Translations under genes and position numbers: made by a program
Part shown: positions 17,327-25,871 of the stretch, one piece after another
Position numbering within the stretch: the stretch's first letter is position 1
Layout of the letters: each line of letters starts with the position of its first letter
Notes under the pieces: model-generated
What the model saw: the letters and a program-made list of their open reading frames with translations, nothing else
What the model was told of the DNA's origin: nothing
Databases searched by the model: none
From: Bacillus bingmayongensis
GTDB taxonomy: Bacteria > Bacillota > Bacilli > Bacillales > Bacillaceae_G
NCBI RefSeq assembly: GCF_000299035.1
Contig: NZ_JH921518.1
Coordinates: 1,028,439 to 1,092,438 of the forward strand
Direction: 5' to 3'
Length of the DNA: 64,000 nucleotides

Positions 17327-17779
17327 CTATAACGGTTTTACAGGTACACATATTTCACAATAATGGTTGTTAATCATATCAGCAGTGTATCTTTCTAAAA
17401 TCGGTTTGTTGTCAATTTGATATCCACTGTTTTGTAAAGCTGGAAAAATTTCAGCCCATGCTTTATGAATATCTTCCGCTGTATGTTTGACTTTGTAAAT
17501 AACATATTTTCCACCAGAAAGTTCACTTTCGCAAATTGAATCATCAATTTGATAATCCTTTGAAATGACAATACAAGCATCATATCTACAGTTTTCAGGA
17601 AGTGTTGTTTCAGGGTTATCTTGTGGAATTCCGAGTATTATTGCCGATTTAGCAAGATTTTTCTCCACAGCCCATTTCTTTAATTTTTCCATCGCTTGAA
17701 TGCTGGCAGGACCATATGGACCAACTTGTCGCACATATGCAATGCGATATTTTGGAAGAGTTTCGACTTTCATATTCAT
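17327..17779 (-). CDS. GyrI-like small-molecule-binding protein
   Basis: 150 residues forming one complete GyrI-like/AraC effector-binding (SHS2) domain. Typical segments are KYRIAYVRQVGPYGP at the N-terminus, GIPQDNPETTLPENCRYDACI in the middle (with the usual P..R.DACI core) and GGKYVIYKVKHTAEDIHKAW towards the end. There is no DNA-binding domain. Stand-alone members include SbmC/GyrI, which protects gyrase, and drug-binding or hydrolase proteins; which applies here is open. GGAAAGAG precedes the ATG. Confidence 0.85.
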   Translation of the reverse strand: MNMKVETLPKYRIAYVRQVGPYGPASIQAMEKLKKWAVEKNLAKSAIILGIPQDNPETTLPENCRYDACIVISKDYQIDDSICESELSGGKYVIYKVKHTAEDIHKAWAEIFPALQNSGYQIDNKPILERYTADMINNHYCEICVPVKPL

Positions 17780-17921
17780 AGTTTCTCTTTCCTTTCTCTA
17801 TTAATATTTAATACATTTCAAATGCTATCATGATATAAAAATGTAATCGCTCGTTTTTTTTAAAAATTTATAATTTTCTTATTAAACAATAGAAATCAAT
17901 ATATTTTTTAAGGAGGTAATA

Positions 17922-18308
17922 GATTTTTACACAAGCAATTTAGAGGCAAAAGAGTTAATGATTGTTACGTATGAAGATATGGCTAAAAGAGATGATTCTT
18001 TTGAAATTACTAGCGAAAACAAAAACCATATTTCTCACTCTGTCTTGCAAATTGGGAAAACAAAATTAATGATAGCAGAAGACACAATGAATCCAAGTGA
18101 AATTTATAAAATTGGAAATAATATGTCTCTTTGTATACAAAGTGCTAATTTAGAAGAAATACAAAGATTTTATAATAATTTGATTTCTGATGAAAGAGTG
18201 AAAATAATCGCTCCATTAGAAAAAAATGTTTTTAGTGAAGCATATGGTATTATTGAAGATCCTTTTGGTGTACAGATTCAATTAATGTATGATAAACGGT
18301 TAAAATGA
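17922..18308 (+). pseudogene. VOC (PhnB-like) protein lacking its N-terminus
   Basis: From 17922 the frame reads DFYTSNLEAKELMIVTYEDM, the usual first helix of PhnB-like VOC proteins, and continues to a normal end (AYGIIEDPFGVQIQLM). The preceding ~15-20 residues, including the first strand and start codon, are missing; a stop lies in frame at 17883. The ATG at 17958 has no ribosome site, although an AAGGAGG at 17910 sits in the frame upstream. It is likely a 5'-truncated gene, and any product from 17958 would lack part of the fold. A good terminator follows. Confidence 0.6.
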
Positions 18309-18419
18309 TATGGAAATATGCTTCTTTTTATTTAAGCAAGAATACTTAAATGAAGATAAAAAATTGTATTATTAAATGTTTAATCAAATTTTTCATAAAA
18401 ACTCTAACTCTATAAAATT

Positions 18420-18464
18420 AAACTCATCTATTTTGATTAAGCTTTATTCAAAACAGATGGGTTT
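18420..18464 (+). terminator. Terminator after the truncated VOC gene
   Basis: AAACTCATCTATTTTGA / TCAAAACAGATGGGTTT, a 17-bp stem with two mismatches, then CTTCT. Confidence 0.65.
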
Positions 18465-18470
18465 CTTCTA

Positions 18471-18626
18471 TTAAACATATGGTTAAATGAGTCAAACGGC
18501 CACATTCACATGAATGTTGGTGGCAAATTAACAAGTGTAAACAATGATCCAACATCAAAACGTGAAAACCCAAGCTTATACGGAATTCTTGAAGAACATC
18601 TTCACCGAGCAGGGAAAATAAAATAA
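18471..18626 (+). pseudogene. C-terminal fragment of an unidentified gene
   Basis: The frame without a start reads LNIWLNESNGHIHMNVGGKL and continues through TSVNNDPTSKRENPSLYG to GILEEHLHRAGKIK and a stop. It looks protein-coding (balanced, soluble), but no family is recognised. It begins within the terminator region of the preceding gene, so it is a truncated leftover. Confidence 0.4.
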
Positions 18627-18763
18627 TATATTAATATTCTTCTTTGGAATAAGAACACTATTTTTTATTTTTAGGTTACAAGAACAAAAATGCTCATACA
18701 TCCCAAAACCTCAAGATACGTTTTAGGATCTCCTCAAATTGCATTCTTATAAACCATTGAACT

Positions 18764-18815
18764 CCCCCACCTTCCCTTCGTTTAGAGGCGGGGGCTTCTC
18801 GATTAAAATGATAAA
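18764..18815 (-). repeat. Solitary IS605-type right-end hairpin
   Basis: The minus strand reads ATTTTAATCGAGAAGCCCCC, TCTAAACGAAG, GGTGGGGGAGTTCAA: a palindrome ending in the same GGGGG(T)AGTTCAA as the tnpB element's right end at 14988. No transposase or tnpB lies next to it. It may be a leftover or a non-autonomous unit. Confidence 0.55.
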
Positions 18816-18879
18816 CAGAAGATAGAATTCCATATCCCTTTGAACTCTATCGATTTATTGAAGGACTCAAAAATCATCT

Positions 18880-20007
18880 CTATCCTTTCCTAGTTAAATA
18901 CCGTCCAAGATTTATGCAGGTTTTTTCAATAAATAGATATCCCAATGAAGACAGTAAAAAAGAAAGAAAAAAGGAAAGAAATACTATTAATATAATAGGT
19001 AGTTTATCATAAAATAAATACATAACTGAGAATAAAGAAACAAGATGATATAAATAAAGACTATAAGAAATCTTTCCAAGAAAAACAAATACTTTTCTTC
19101 TTAATAACGCACTAAATGTCTCTGAAGAGATACTCATAATCATTACCATACAAATCCCAAATGAGACAACGTAGTCTCTCAATACATAATTGTTCAAAAA
19201 ATCCACTTCCCCAATCATTCCTTCGTACATAAAACAAATAATTGCGATCAGTAACAGTGCGATTTTCACCATTTTTTTCATCTTTAAAGCGTAATGAAAA
19301 ATAAAATAACGATACTTCGCTAATAGAGCTCCCATAAAAAAAAGAGTGATGTAATGAAAACTTAAAAAACTACTAGTTATGCTTCTACTAGAATCAAACA
19401 AATACAAACTCATAATCGAAGAAAAGCTTAAAACAATAAACCACAATAAGGAATATCTGAGACTTTTGCGTATAAAGAAAAAAGTCAGAAATGGAAATAT
19501 AATCGAAATTCTCATTTCATGAACAAGTGACCATATAACATTGTTATACGCGTCTGTGTTATACTGACCGATAAAAACAAGATGCTGTAATAATAAAGTT
19601 GATGTGTCTGCGGTGGTCCATGATTTACTAAACCACTCACTAATAAATGGCATATCATTACGACTAAAAAGCATTTTAGCAATAATAGAAATGCTGATTG
19701 CTACTAAATATGGTATATAAATTCGGCAAATCCGTTTTATTATGTATGTACCATAATGAAATTTCTCATTATTAATAGATAAATACAAAACAAAACCACT
19801 CAATACAAAAAAGAGAATGACAGATTCATTGCCGCTACTAAAAAAAAGACGTAAAGGAGTTTCCTTGAATAAATAAATGATGAAGGGGCTGTTTAACTCA
19901 TATTGATAATTTTCGTACGCAGGCAATAACATCATATGATGCCCGATTATTACAAGAAGTGCTGCTAATCCTCTTAGAGAGTCAAACTCCTCATATCTTT
20001 TCGTCAT
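18880..20007 (-). CDS. Acyltransferase-3 family membrane protein (OafA-like)
   Basis: 375 residues from an ATG behind AGGTG; an in-frame start 36 bases upstream lacks a site. The hallmark N-terminus FDSLRGLAALLVIIGHH (His23-His24) and about ten membrane spans identify PF01757. These integral membrane proteins usually O-acetylate or succinylate surface polysaccharides. It lies upstream of the EPS cluster, with the regulator gene between, which supports a role in modifying that polymer, but it is transcribed separately on the minus strand. Low-GC, as is the cluster. Confidence 0.85.
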   Translation of the reverse strand: MTKRYEEFDSLRGLAALLVIIGHHMMLLPAYENYQYELNSPFIIYLFKETPLRLFFSSGNESVILFFVLSGFVLYLSINNEKFHYGTYIIKRICRIYIPYLVAISISIIAKMLFSRNDMPFISEWFSKSWTTADTSTLLLQHLVFIGQYNTDAYNNVIWSLVHEMRISIIFPFLTFFFIRKSLRYSLLWFIVLSFSSIMSLYLFDSSRSITSSFLSFHYITLFFMGALLAKYRYFIFHYALKMKKMVKIALLLIAIICFMYEGMIGEVDFLNNYVLRDYVVSFGICMVMIMSISSETFSALLRRKVFVFLGKISYSLYLYHLVSLFSVMYLFYDKLPIILIVFLSFFLSFLLSSLGYLFIEKTCINLGRYLTRKG

Positions 20008-20735
20008 ATTACACCTACTAAAAAGATTTTTATTAAAACACAAGTTAACTTCAATCTTGTTGTTTACAAATTTATACTATTACTTACAATTGCAGGAGAA
20101 TAATGAAGTTCTAAAATGCATTCTATATATCCTCATTTCACTTTGATACATACGAATATTAACCATTTCTAAGGTGATATAGAGCGAATGATTGCGTTTG
20201 AAAGTCTCTATTTTGATCACGAGGAACAGATAAACACTATATTTCTCCAATATTTTATATCAATTATTCACTATGTCTTCCTACTCATACGAAAAAATGG
20301 GAAAATCTCTTCTTTCGTATTAAACGCTACTCTTTCTTGTAAGAATTGCGATACTTTTTTCTAGTTGCTTATGTAAATTTATTTGTAGTGCACGCTCATT
20401 TATTAAAGAAGGGTGCTTTTCTCTTAATTTATTGAGTCGTAAATCCTCCTATATTTCTCCTATTCGCCAGACAAGTTTATTTACACAAAATATTTTATGC
20501 TTCCAAATATAACATGAATTGTTAATAAATGAAAATATAAAATGATTATTTTTTAATAAACAGATAAACCAAAAAAAATATTGGGAGCTTCACCTAATCA
20601 TTCAAATGGAATATAGAATCAGTTAGATTCAACATGAGTAAATACAAATCACATCACCTATCTTTGTTAGGTAAAATAATTAAAACTGCACCTGTAACTA
20701 GACTCTCTACTGAAGTCAACGAATTCTATAAAAAC

Positions 20736-20766
20736 AAAAAAGAATCCCTCAAGGAATTCTTTTTTT
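20736..20766. terminator. AT-rich terminator-like hairpin
   Basis: AAAAAAGAATCCC / GGAATTCTTTTTT with a T run on either strand. Confidence 0.5.
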
Positions 20767-20883
20767 ATTTCAAACATTCATTTCATTCACGCTAAGAAGA
20801 AAAACATGAAAAACCAAAAGTTTCTTAGCTATCGCATTCTATTCTTAATTCAAATGGATTTTTTAATATTACAAGAGGAACTC

Positions 20884-20933
20884 CCACTTCCCTTATTATG
20901 TTCATGTAGTGAGTAGAATGATAAGGAAGTGGA
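20884..20933. repeat. Inverted repeat downstream of the AraC gene
   Basis: CCACTTCCCTTAT and ATAAGGAAGTGG flank ~25 bases. It could be a terminator or a trace of a mobile element end. Confidence 0.35.
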
Positions 20934-21067
20934 TTCTACATATTTTTAAATATTGAGGTAAGAGTACAATTGCTCATAAATGGCGAGGTGAATTAAGTTG
21001 GTGCATTCCCTATATATGTGCCCCAGTATTACAACATATATCTCACCTAACCGTTAAAATATCAATC

Positions 21068-22297
21068 CTATATCACGGTATGCTTTTCACGATATTGTCT
21101 AGGAGTCATGTTACATATTTTTTTGAACACTCTTGTGAAATAACTTTGATCATAAAAGTTAAGCCAAGCACAAATATCTGATAATGGATATGTAGTTAAT
21201 GTTAATAGTTTTTTTGCTTCTTCTACTCGCTCCCTTTGAATATATTCACTTAAAGGAATTCCCACTTCTTGTTTAAACAATTTAGATAAATAAGTAGGAT
21301 TAATATCAAGCAATGCAGCGAGATTATTGAGAGATATTTCATGGTAAATGTTTTTGCTAATATGATTTAAACATGTGGTAATTGTATTCGAATATCTTTG
21401 CATACTATATTCTTTCACACGATCAGCAAAAGCACATAAAGCATCCTCAATTAATCTATTGACTGAATACATGTTATCTAGTTGTTCAATGGTCTCCATA
21501 TAGAGAGAACTAAGCGAAAAAGCAATTTCTGATGGGAGATTCCCCTCTATCGCATAACGAGTAGCTAGAGTAATTGCCATAATACCATTATTTTTTTGAT
21601 TTCTTAGTTGATTTGTTTTTGATGAAATTGCAGCATCTTCTTGCGGAAATGCATATGCATATTTTATTAATTTTTCTTTGTCCCCTTCTTTAATACTTGT
21701 AAAAAATTTCCGTTCCAGCGCTATATCGTAATGATTAGGACTATTTTGACGACGGGATGAAATATATAAATCAGGATTCGCAATTTTATAGGAAGTTTTC
21801 TCCAATAATTTATTTTCTCTCCAAACAGCACCTACATCTAACTTTTCTTTAAAAATCATGTAATGCAATAAAATACCTATATCAATTAAAGTTATTTTTT
21901 TTATCACAGGTATGGAATGATAGTATTCAATTCCGTCTTGTATTCTAGCACCCTCCCCAAATTCATTCATAAGTCTAATGGCCATATCTTCTGATACCTT
22001 TGGATATGTAGAAGGTCCAATAACAAAGGTTCCTTTTATATATTCATGATCTACTACGCGAATGAAAACGAAATTTTCTAGATAACTGTTTCCTCTCATA
22101 AGCGGAAAATTATAGAGGTCATTTTCTTGAAAAAGCTCACTAAGTTGTTCTTCCTTAGAAGAATAAAAAGGGCTGCAAATATCATCAGAAGTGGATTTAT
22201 ATAACACTTTTTCATCTGTAGATACAAATTGAATAGATACTTGAAATGTTTTATATAAAATATCACACAAATATTGTATATCCATAGAATGATTCAT
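21068..22297 (-). CDS. AraC-family regulator of the YSIRK-regulator/Rsp type
   Basis: 409 residues. The C-terminal ~95 residues (310-405) are a double helix-turn-helix AraC DNA-binding domain: ISLNNLAALLDINPTYLSKL, LSEYIQRERVEEAKKLL and YFTRVFKKICNMTPRQYRE. The N-terminal ~300 residues lack a cupin and resemble the sensory part of YesN-like or YSIRK-associated regulators. AAGGAGA precedes the ATG. It is transcribed away from the EPS cluster across a 535-base gap, so it is the natural candidate regulator of that cluster. This is inferred from position. Confidence 0.8.
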   Translation of the reverse strand: MNHSMDIQYLCDILYKTFQVSIQFVSTDEKVLYKSTSDDICSPFYSSKEEQLSELFQENDLYNFPLMRGNSYLENFVFIRVVDHEYIKGTFVIGPSTYPKVSEDMAIRLMNEFGEGARIQDGIEYYHSIPVIKKITLIDIGILLHYMIFKEKLDVGAVWRENKLLEKTSYKIANPDLYISSRRQNSPNHYDIALERKFFTSIKEGDKEKLIKYAYAFPQEDAAISSKTNQLRNQKNNGIMAITLATRYAIEGNLPSEIAFSLSSLYMETIEQLDNMYSVNRLIEDALCAFADRVKEYSMQRYSNTITTCLNHISKNIYHEISLNNLAALLDINPTYLSKLFKQEVGIPLSEYIQRERVEEAKKLLTLTTYPLSDICAWLNFYDQSYFTRVFKKICNMTPRQYREKHTVI

Positions 22298-22832
22298 TAT
22301 ATTCTCCTTTTAACTAAATAAGATAATAAAGCTTCATATAAAAAACCAAACATTTTATTTCATACATTTATGTAATACATTTATGAATTTATAAATACAT
22401 TGTGAAGAGTTAAATCGCCTAAAAAATTCTATTAATTTCAATAAAATACAATTTATATCAAAATCTTACCATAAATATTCAGAAAAAACACTTATTATTA
22501 AGGTTCATAAGAAGCAATATCATAATGAGCAACTTCTTTATTTAAGTATCCATTTGATTGGCTTATTTGTTATGCACACCTTTCGTGTAGTCATAGAAAT
22601 TTCAAAAACATACTTACATATACACTCTTAACTTGATGACGATATGGCTATGCCCTGTATAGTAAAAATTCGGGAGGAAAAATTTTGTTTCGTCTTTGTT
22701 CAAATGCTAGGTTTATAATTTTTTCACCCTAGTATAAATGTTATAAAGACCTTTTCAAAATCAAAGGTGATCATTCCCATTCGGAAAATCACGCCAAAAC
22801 TCTACTATTAAATTGAAAAAGTGGTGAACTAG
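22298..22832. other. Divergent promoter region between regulator and EPS cluster
   Basis: 535 AT-rich bases with no reading frame. A small dyad GACCTTT...AAAGGTGATC lies at 22750-22773, ~60 bases before the first EPS gene. The size is enough for both promoters and AraC operators, but no operator can be assigned by eye. Confidence 0.4.
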
Positions 22833-23585
22833 ATGAATGAAAAAGTAAAAATAAAAGAGTTTATACAAATTTTAAAAAGGCGACTCTTAATCATTATACT
22901 TACGACAATTTGTACTAGCGGGTTCATTATTATTTCATCCATGTACCTTATGAAACCAATTTATCAGTACTCCACCCAAGTTCTTGCTGGATCTTTAGGC
23001 GTAGAAAAAGAAGAAAATCCAGTAAATAGAGTACAAGATAACAGACAGCTAGCTCTGTCATATATGGATATTATAAAAAGCCCATATATCATGATAGGCG
23101 TAAAAGAAGAGTTAAACCTAACTCGTTCAAGCTATGATTTACTTAAACAGGTTTCCGTTACTAATAGAAACGATTCACAGATTATTACAATTTCAGTGAA
23201 AGATTCTAATCCACAATTAGCTAAAAAAATTGCACAATCTGTCATAAATCAATCCATATCTAAATTTAAAAGCTATGCAAATGCAAATCAACTTAATATT
23301 CTTAATAATTCTGAGGTAACAGAAGAAGCTGAACTACTTTTTCCAAAAACCAAATTCATTATAGCTATTTCCATCATAATCAGCTTTTTTGCCGGAATTG
23401 GCATGGCAATGCTGCGAGAACACTTTGATGATTCCACTTACAACAATCGAGAACTCGAACATCTTGGAATCTCGTTATTAGGAAGGGTGAAATTAAATAC
23501 AAAACAAAGAAACAACAAACAAAAAACAGCTTATAAAAGCTTACCTTCTATGAAACGAGGTGAACATAATGACCATCAAATTTAA
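22833..23585 (+). CDS. Wzz/CapA-type polysaccharide chain-length modulator
   Basis: 250 residues with membrane spans at ~18-40 and ~174-193 and a large extracellular loop between, the layout of Gram-positive tyrosine-kinase modulators (YwqC/CapA/CpsC). The start of the loop (KPIYQYSTQVLAG) and the helix SYMDIIKSPYIM fit the family. The proline-rich stretch usually seen before the second span is reduced to a single Pro (LLFPKTKF). First gene of the EPS operon; its end overlaps the next gene by 17 bases. It normally sets polymer length together with the adjacent kinase. Confidence 0.88.
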   Translation: MNEKVKIKEFIQILKRRLLIIILTTICTSGFIIISSMYLMKPIYQYSTQVLAGSLGVEKEENPVNRVQDNRQLALSYMDIIKSPYIMIGVKEELNLTRSSYDLLKQVSVTNRNDSQIITISVKDSNPQLAKKIAQSVINQSISKFKSYANANQLNILNNSEVTEEAELLFPKTKFIIAISIIISFFAGIGMAMLREHFDDSTYNNRELEHLGISLLGRVKLNTKQRNNKQKTAYKSLPSMKRGEHNDHQI

Positions 23586-24189
23586 GAGGAAATATTTGTT
23601 TAATCCATATGACATCGCCATCAAAGAACGATTTTATAGTATATGTAACCAGATTGAACCGAGCCTTCAAAAGGAAAAGTCAATATTAATGGTTACTTCC
23701 CTTGCACAAACACAAAAGATGACCAATGCTACTGCTTATTTGGCCCTAGCTTTTTCAGAACAACGAAAACGAGTATTGGTAGTGGATGCGAATCTGCGTC
23801 AACCTTCTTTACACCATGTGTTTAATATCGATCATTCATTTGGCCTAACCACCTTACTCTTAAAAGAGCAAAATAAAGATACTCCAATAAAAATATCGGA
23901 TTATCTATCTTGTTTATCTACAGGTGAAGGCCTTTATGAGCCAGTAACATTGTTAACATTAGAGACCTTCCCAATCCTAATTGAGGAGTGGAAAGAGCAT
24001 TTTGATATCATTCTATTTCACACATCCGATTTCCTAAACACACCAGACGCACAATTCCTCACAAAATATTGTGATGGCGTTGTTTTAATGATACAGGAAG
24101 GTCGTGATAAGTTAGAAAAAATTACGAGTGTAAAAAAACAACTCGAACATAGCAAACATGAAATAATCGGTGCAGTCATTATTTCATAA
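23569..24189 (+). CDS. Degenerate bacterial tyrosine-kinase (CpsD/YwqD-like) homologue
   Basis: 206 residues from an ATG behind CGAGGTG. The fold and location match CpsD-type kinases: LVVDANLRQPSLHHVF is the Walker A' segment (about 70-85) and FDIILFHTSDFLNTPDAQ the Walker B region. The P-loop is lost: where the family has SPxPGEGKSTTAANLA this protein has SLAQTQKMTNATAYLA, so Gly-x-Gly-Lys-Ser is absent. Walker B Asp is His (LFHTS). The C-terminal Tyr cluster is also missing. It should neither bind ATP normally nor autophosphorylate, yet the frame is intact and tightly packed in the operon. It may act as a structural partner of the modulator. Confidence 0.82.
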   Translation: MTIKFKRKYLFNPYDIAIKERFYSICNQIEPSLQKEKSILMVTSLAQTQKMTNATAYLALAFSEQRKRVLVVDANLRQPSLHHVFNIDHSFGLTTLLLKEQNKDTPIKISDYLSCLSTGEGLYEPVTLLTLETFPILIEEWKEHFDIILFHTSDFLNTPDAQFLTKYCDGVVLMIQEGRDKLEKITSVKKQLEHSKHEIIGAVIIS

Positions 24190-24202
24190 AGGGGGATAAC
24201 CT

Positions 24203-24841
24203 TTGGACTCAAAAATAAAGATTGATAGACAGGTAGAAATACAAGTAAAACCTCTATCAACTTCATCATACCTTCTTGCTAAACGACTTATAGATTTTGT
24301 TGTTTCGTTTTTCATGTTGTTACTTTTATCGCCCATTTTGGTTTTTTTTTGCATCCTTATCCCAATCGAATCAACCGGTGCTCCCTTCTTTTATCAACGA
24401 CGTCTAGGAAAAAACGGAAAAGATTTCAAATTAATAAAGTTACGCTCCATGTTTTTAGATGCTGAAAAAAACGGCCCTCAATGGGCAAGTAAAGAGGATC
24501 CTAGGATTACAAGAATAGGTGCGTTTATAAGAAAAACTAGAATTGATGAAATCCCTCAATTTATTAACGTATTAAGAGGAGATATGTCACTCGTTGGCCC
24601 TAGACCTGAAAGAGAATATTTCTATAACGAGTTTGATAAGTTATTGCCTAATTTTAAACATCGTTTACTTGTAACCCCTGGAATAACAGGATGGGCGCAA
24701 GTAAATGGAGGATATGATTTAACTCCCGAAGAAAAATTAGCATTCGACTTATATTATATCCAGCATAGATCATTCGCTATGGAAATCAAGATTTTGTGTC
24801 GAACAGCAGCCATTGTATTTACTGGAAATGGAGCTAGATAA
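24203..24841 (+). CDS. Initiating sugar-phosphate transferase (WcaJ/PglC-like)
   Basis: 212 residues, TTG start behind AAAGGGGG. PF02397 features: one membrane segment (~29-52), FYQRRLGKNGKDFKLIKLRSM, DEIPQFINVLRGDMSLVGPRPE (the Asp-Glu and PRP of the active site) and the C-terminal GITGWAQVNGG. It transfers a sugar-1-phosphate from a UDP-sugar to undecaprenyl phosphate, the first committed step of repeat-unit assembly. The short form lacks the N-terminal multi-span region of WbaP. The sugar cannot be told. Confidence 0.92.
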   Translation: MDSKIKIDRQVEIQVKPLSTSSYLLAKRLIDFVVSFFMLLLLSPILVFFCILIPIESTGAPFFYQRRLGKNGKDFKLIKLRSMFLDAEKNGPQWASKEDPRITRIGAFIRKTRIDEIPQFINVLRGDMSLVGPRPEREYFYNEFDKLLPNFKHRLLVTPGITGWAQVNGGYDLTPEEKLAFDLYYIQHRSFAMEIKILCRTAAIVFTGNGAR

Positions 24842-24863
24842 ATATTGAGAGGAAGAAGAGCAA

Positions 24864-25841
24864 ATGGAAAAAGTGCTAGTAACGGGGGCTTCGGATTTAT
24901 CGGATCCCATATTGTAGACAAATTACTTCATAATAATTATGAAGTAGCTGTGTATGATAACTTATCCACTGGACACGTAAGTAATGTCCATTCGAAATGT
25001 ATAGCTTTCTTTAATACTGTAGAAGATGAACGATCATTAGAAAAAGCGATGGAGACGTTTGAACCTGACTTTATAGTTCACCAAGCTGCGCAAGTTAGTG
25101 TACAAAACTCCATTTCAAATATAACGAATGATGCAAGAATCAATATAACAGGTTCAACAAATATCATAAAGCTCTCTCAGAAATATGGTGTTAAAAAGAT
25201 TATATTTGCTTCTTCAGCAGCTGTATATAGCAATTCTAAAATCATGCCTATTCCAGTCTCACACCCTACTCGTCCCTTATCACCTTATGGCGTCTCGAAA
25301 CAAACAGCAGAGGAATATTTAAAAATATTTAAAGCTCGCAAAAGAATTATATGATATAGACTATGTCATTCTTCGATATAGCAATGTTTATGGTCCAAGG
25401 CAGACTGTAAACGGTGAGGGCAGAGTTATTTCAATCTTTATCAACCATGTAATTCAAAAGGAGCAATCTGTTATTTACGGGGATGGCTTACAAACAAGAG
25501 ATTTTATCTATGTAGACGATGTAGCAAGCGCCAATCTTCAGGCATTGAAATATAATGGGAGCGGTACTTTCAATATATCATCATCAATTCGTACAAGTAT
25601 CAATGAAGTATTCTCGATGATTCAATCAATCGGAAAACAAAATATATCCCCCATTTATCAACCTGCAAAAGACGGTGATCTCAAAGAAAGCTTGCTCTGC
25701 AATAAAAAGAGCATTCAAAAATTAGACTGGCAACCTATATATTCATTGGAAAAGGGTCTTGCCAATACATATGATTATTACCTTAAGCAAAAAGACTCTA
25801 TTTTACCTAGTGGAAAAGAACCTACATCTGTACTTAAGTAA
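24864..25841 (+). pseudogene. NAD-dependent epimerase (GalE-like) with two compensating frameshifts
   Basis: The ATG at 24864 behind GAGAGGAAG opens MEKVLVTG, then the frame shifts by -1 at a run of five G (~24883-24887). The rest of the Rossmann motif (GGFGFIGS) and SSAAVYSNS...SPYGVSK (Ser/Tyr/Lys catalytic segment) continue in the second frame. A +1 shift near 25335 (AAA run) returns to the first frame for LAKELYDIDYVILRYSNVYG and the C-terminus. All three parts add up to a normal ~325-residue UDP-glucose 4-epimerase-type protein. Either the gene is broken or the two one-base changes are sequence errors. It would supply UDP-Gal or a related sugar. Confidence 0.85.
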
Positions 25842-25871
25842 CTTTACAATTGTAAATTGGGAGAGAAATAA

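Larger units (their letters stand above)
20008..21067. other. Long intergenic region with hairpins
   Basis: About 1.06 kb without a supported gene. On the minus strand near 20338-20445 a startless 40-codon stretch (EDLRLNKLREKHPSLINERA and on) looks like a remnant. A possible 53-codon plus-strand frame at 20634 has no ribosome site and contains a terminator-like hairpin. Confidence 0.4.

Noticed and set aside
20634-20795. Small plus-strand frame of 53 codons
   Set aside because: No ribosome site, no recognisable features, and a terminator-like hairpin lies inside it.
24845-25354. Independent short epimerase gene starting at TTG 24845
   Set aside because: The good ribosome site serves the ATG at 24864, and both frames plus the downstream part at 25355-25841 make one normal epimerase, so these are parts of a frameshifted gene.
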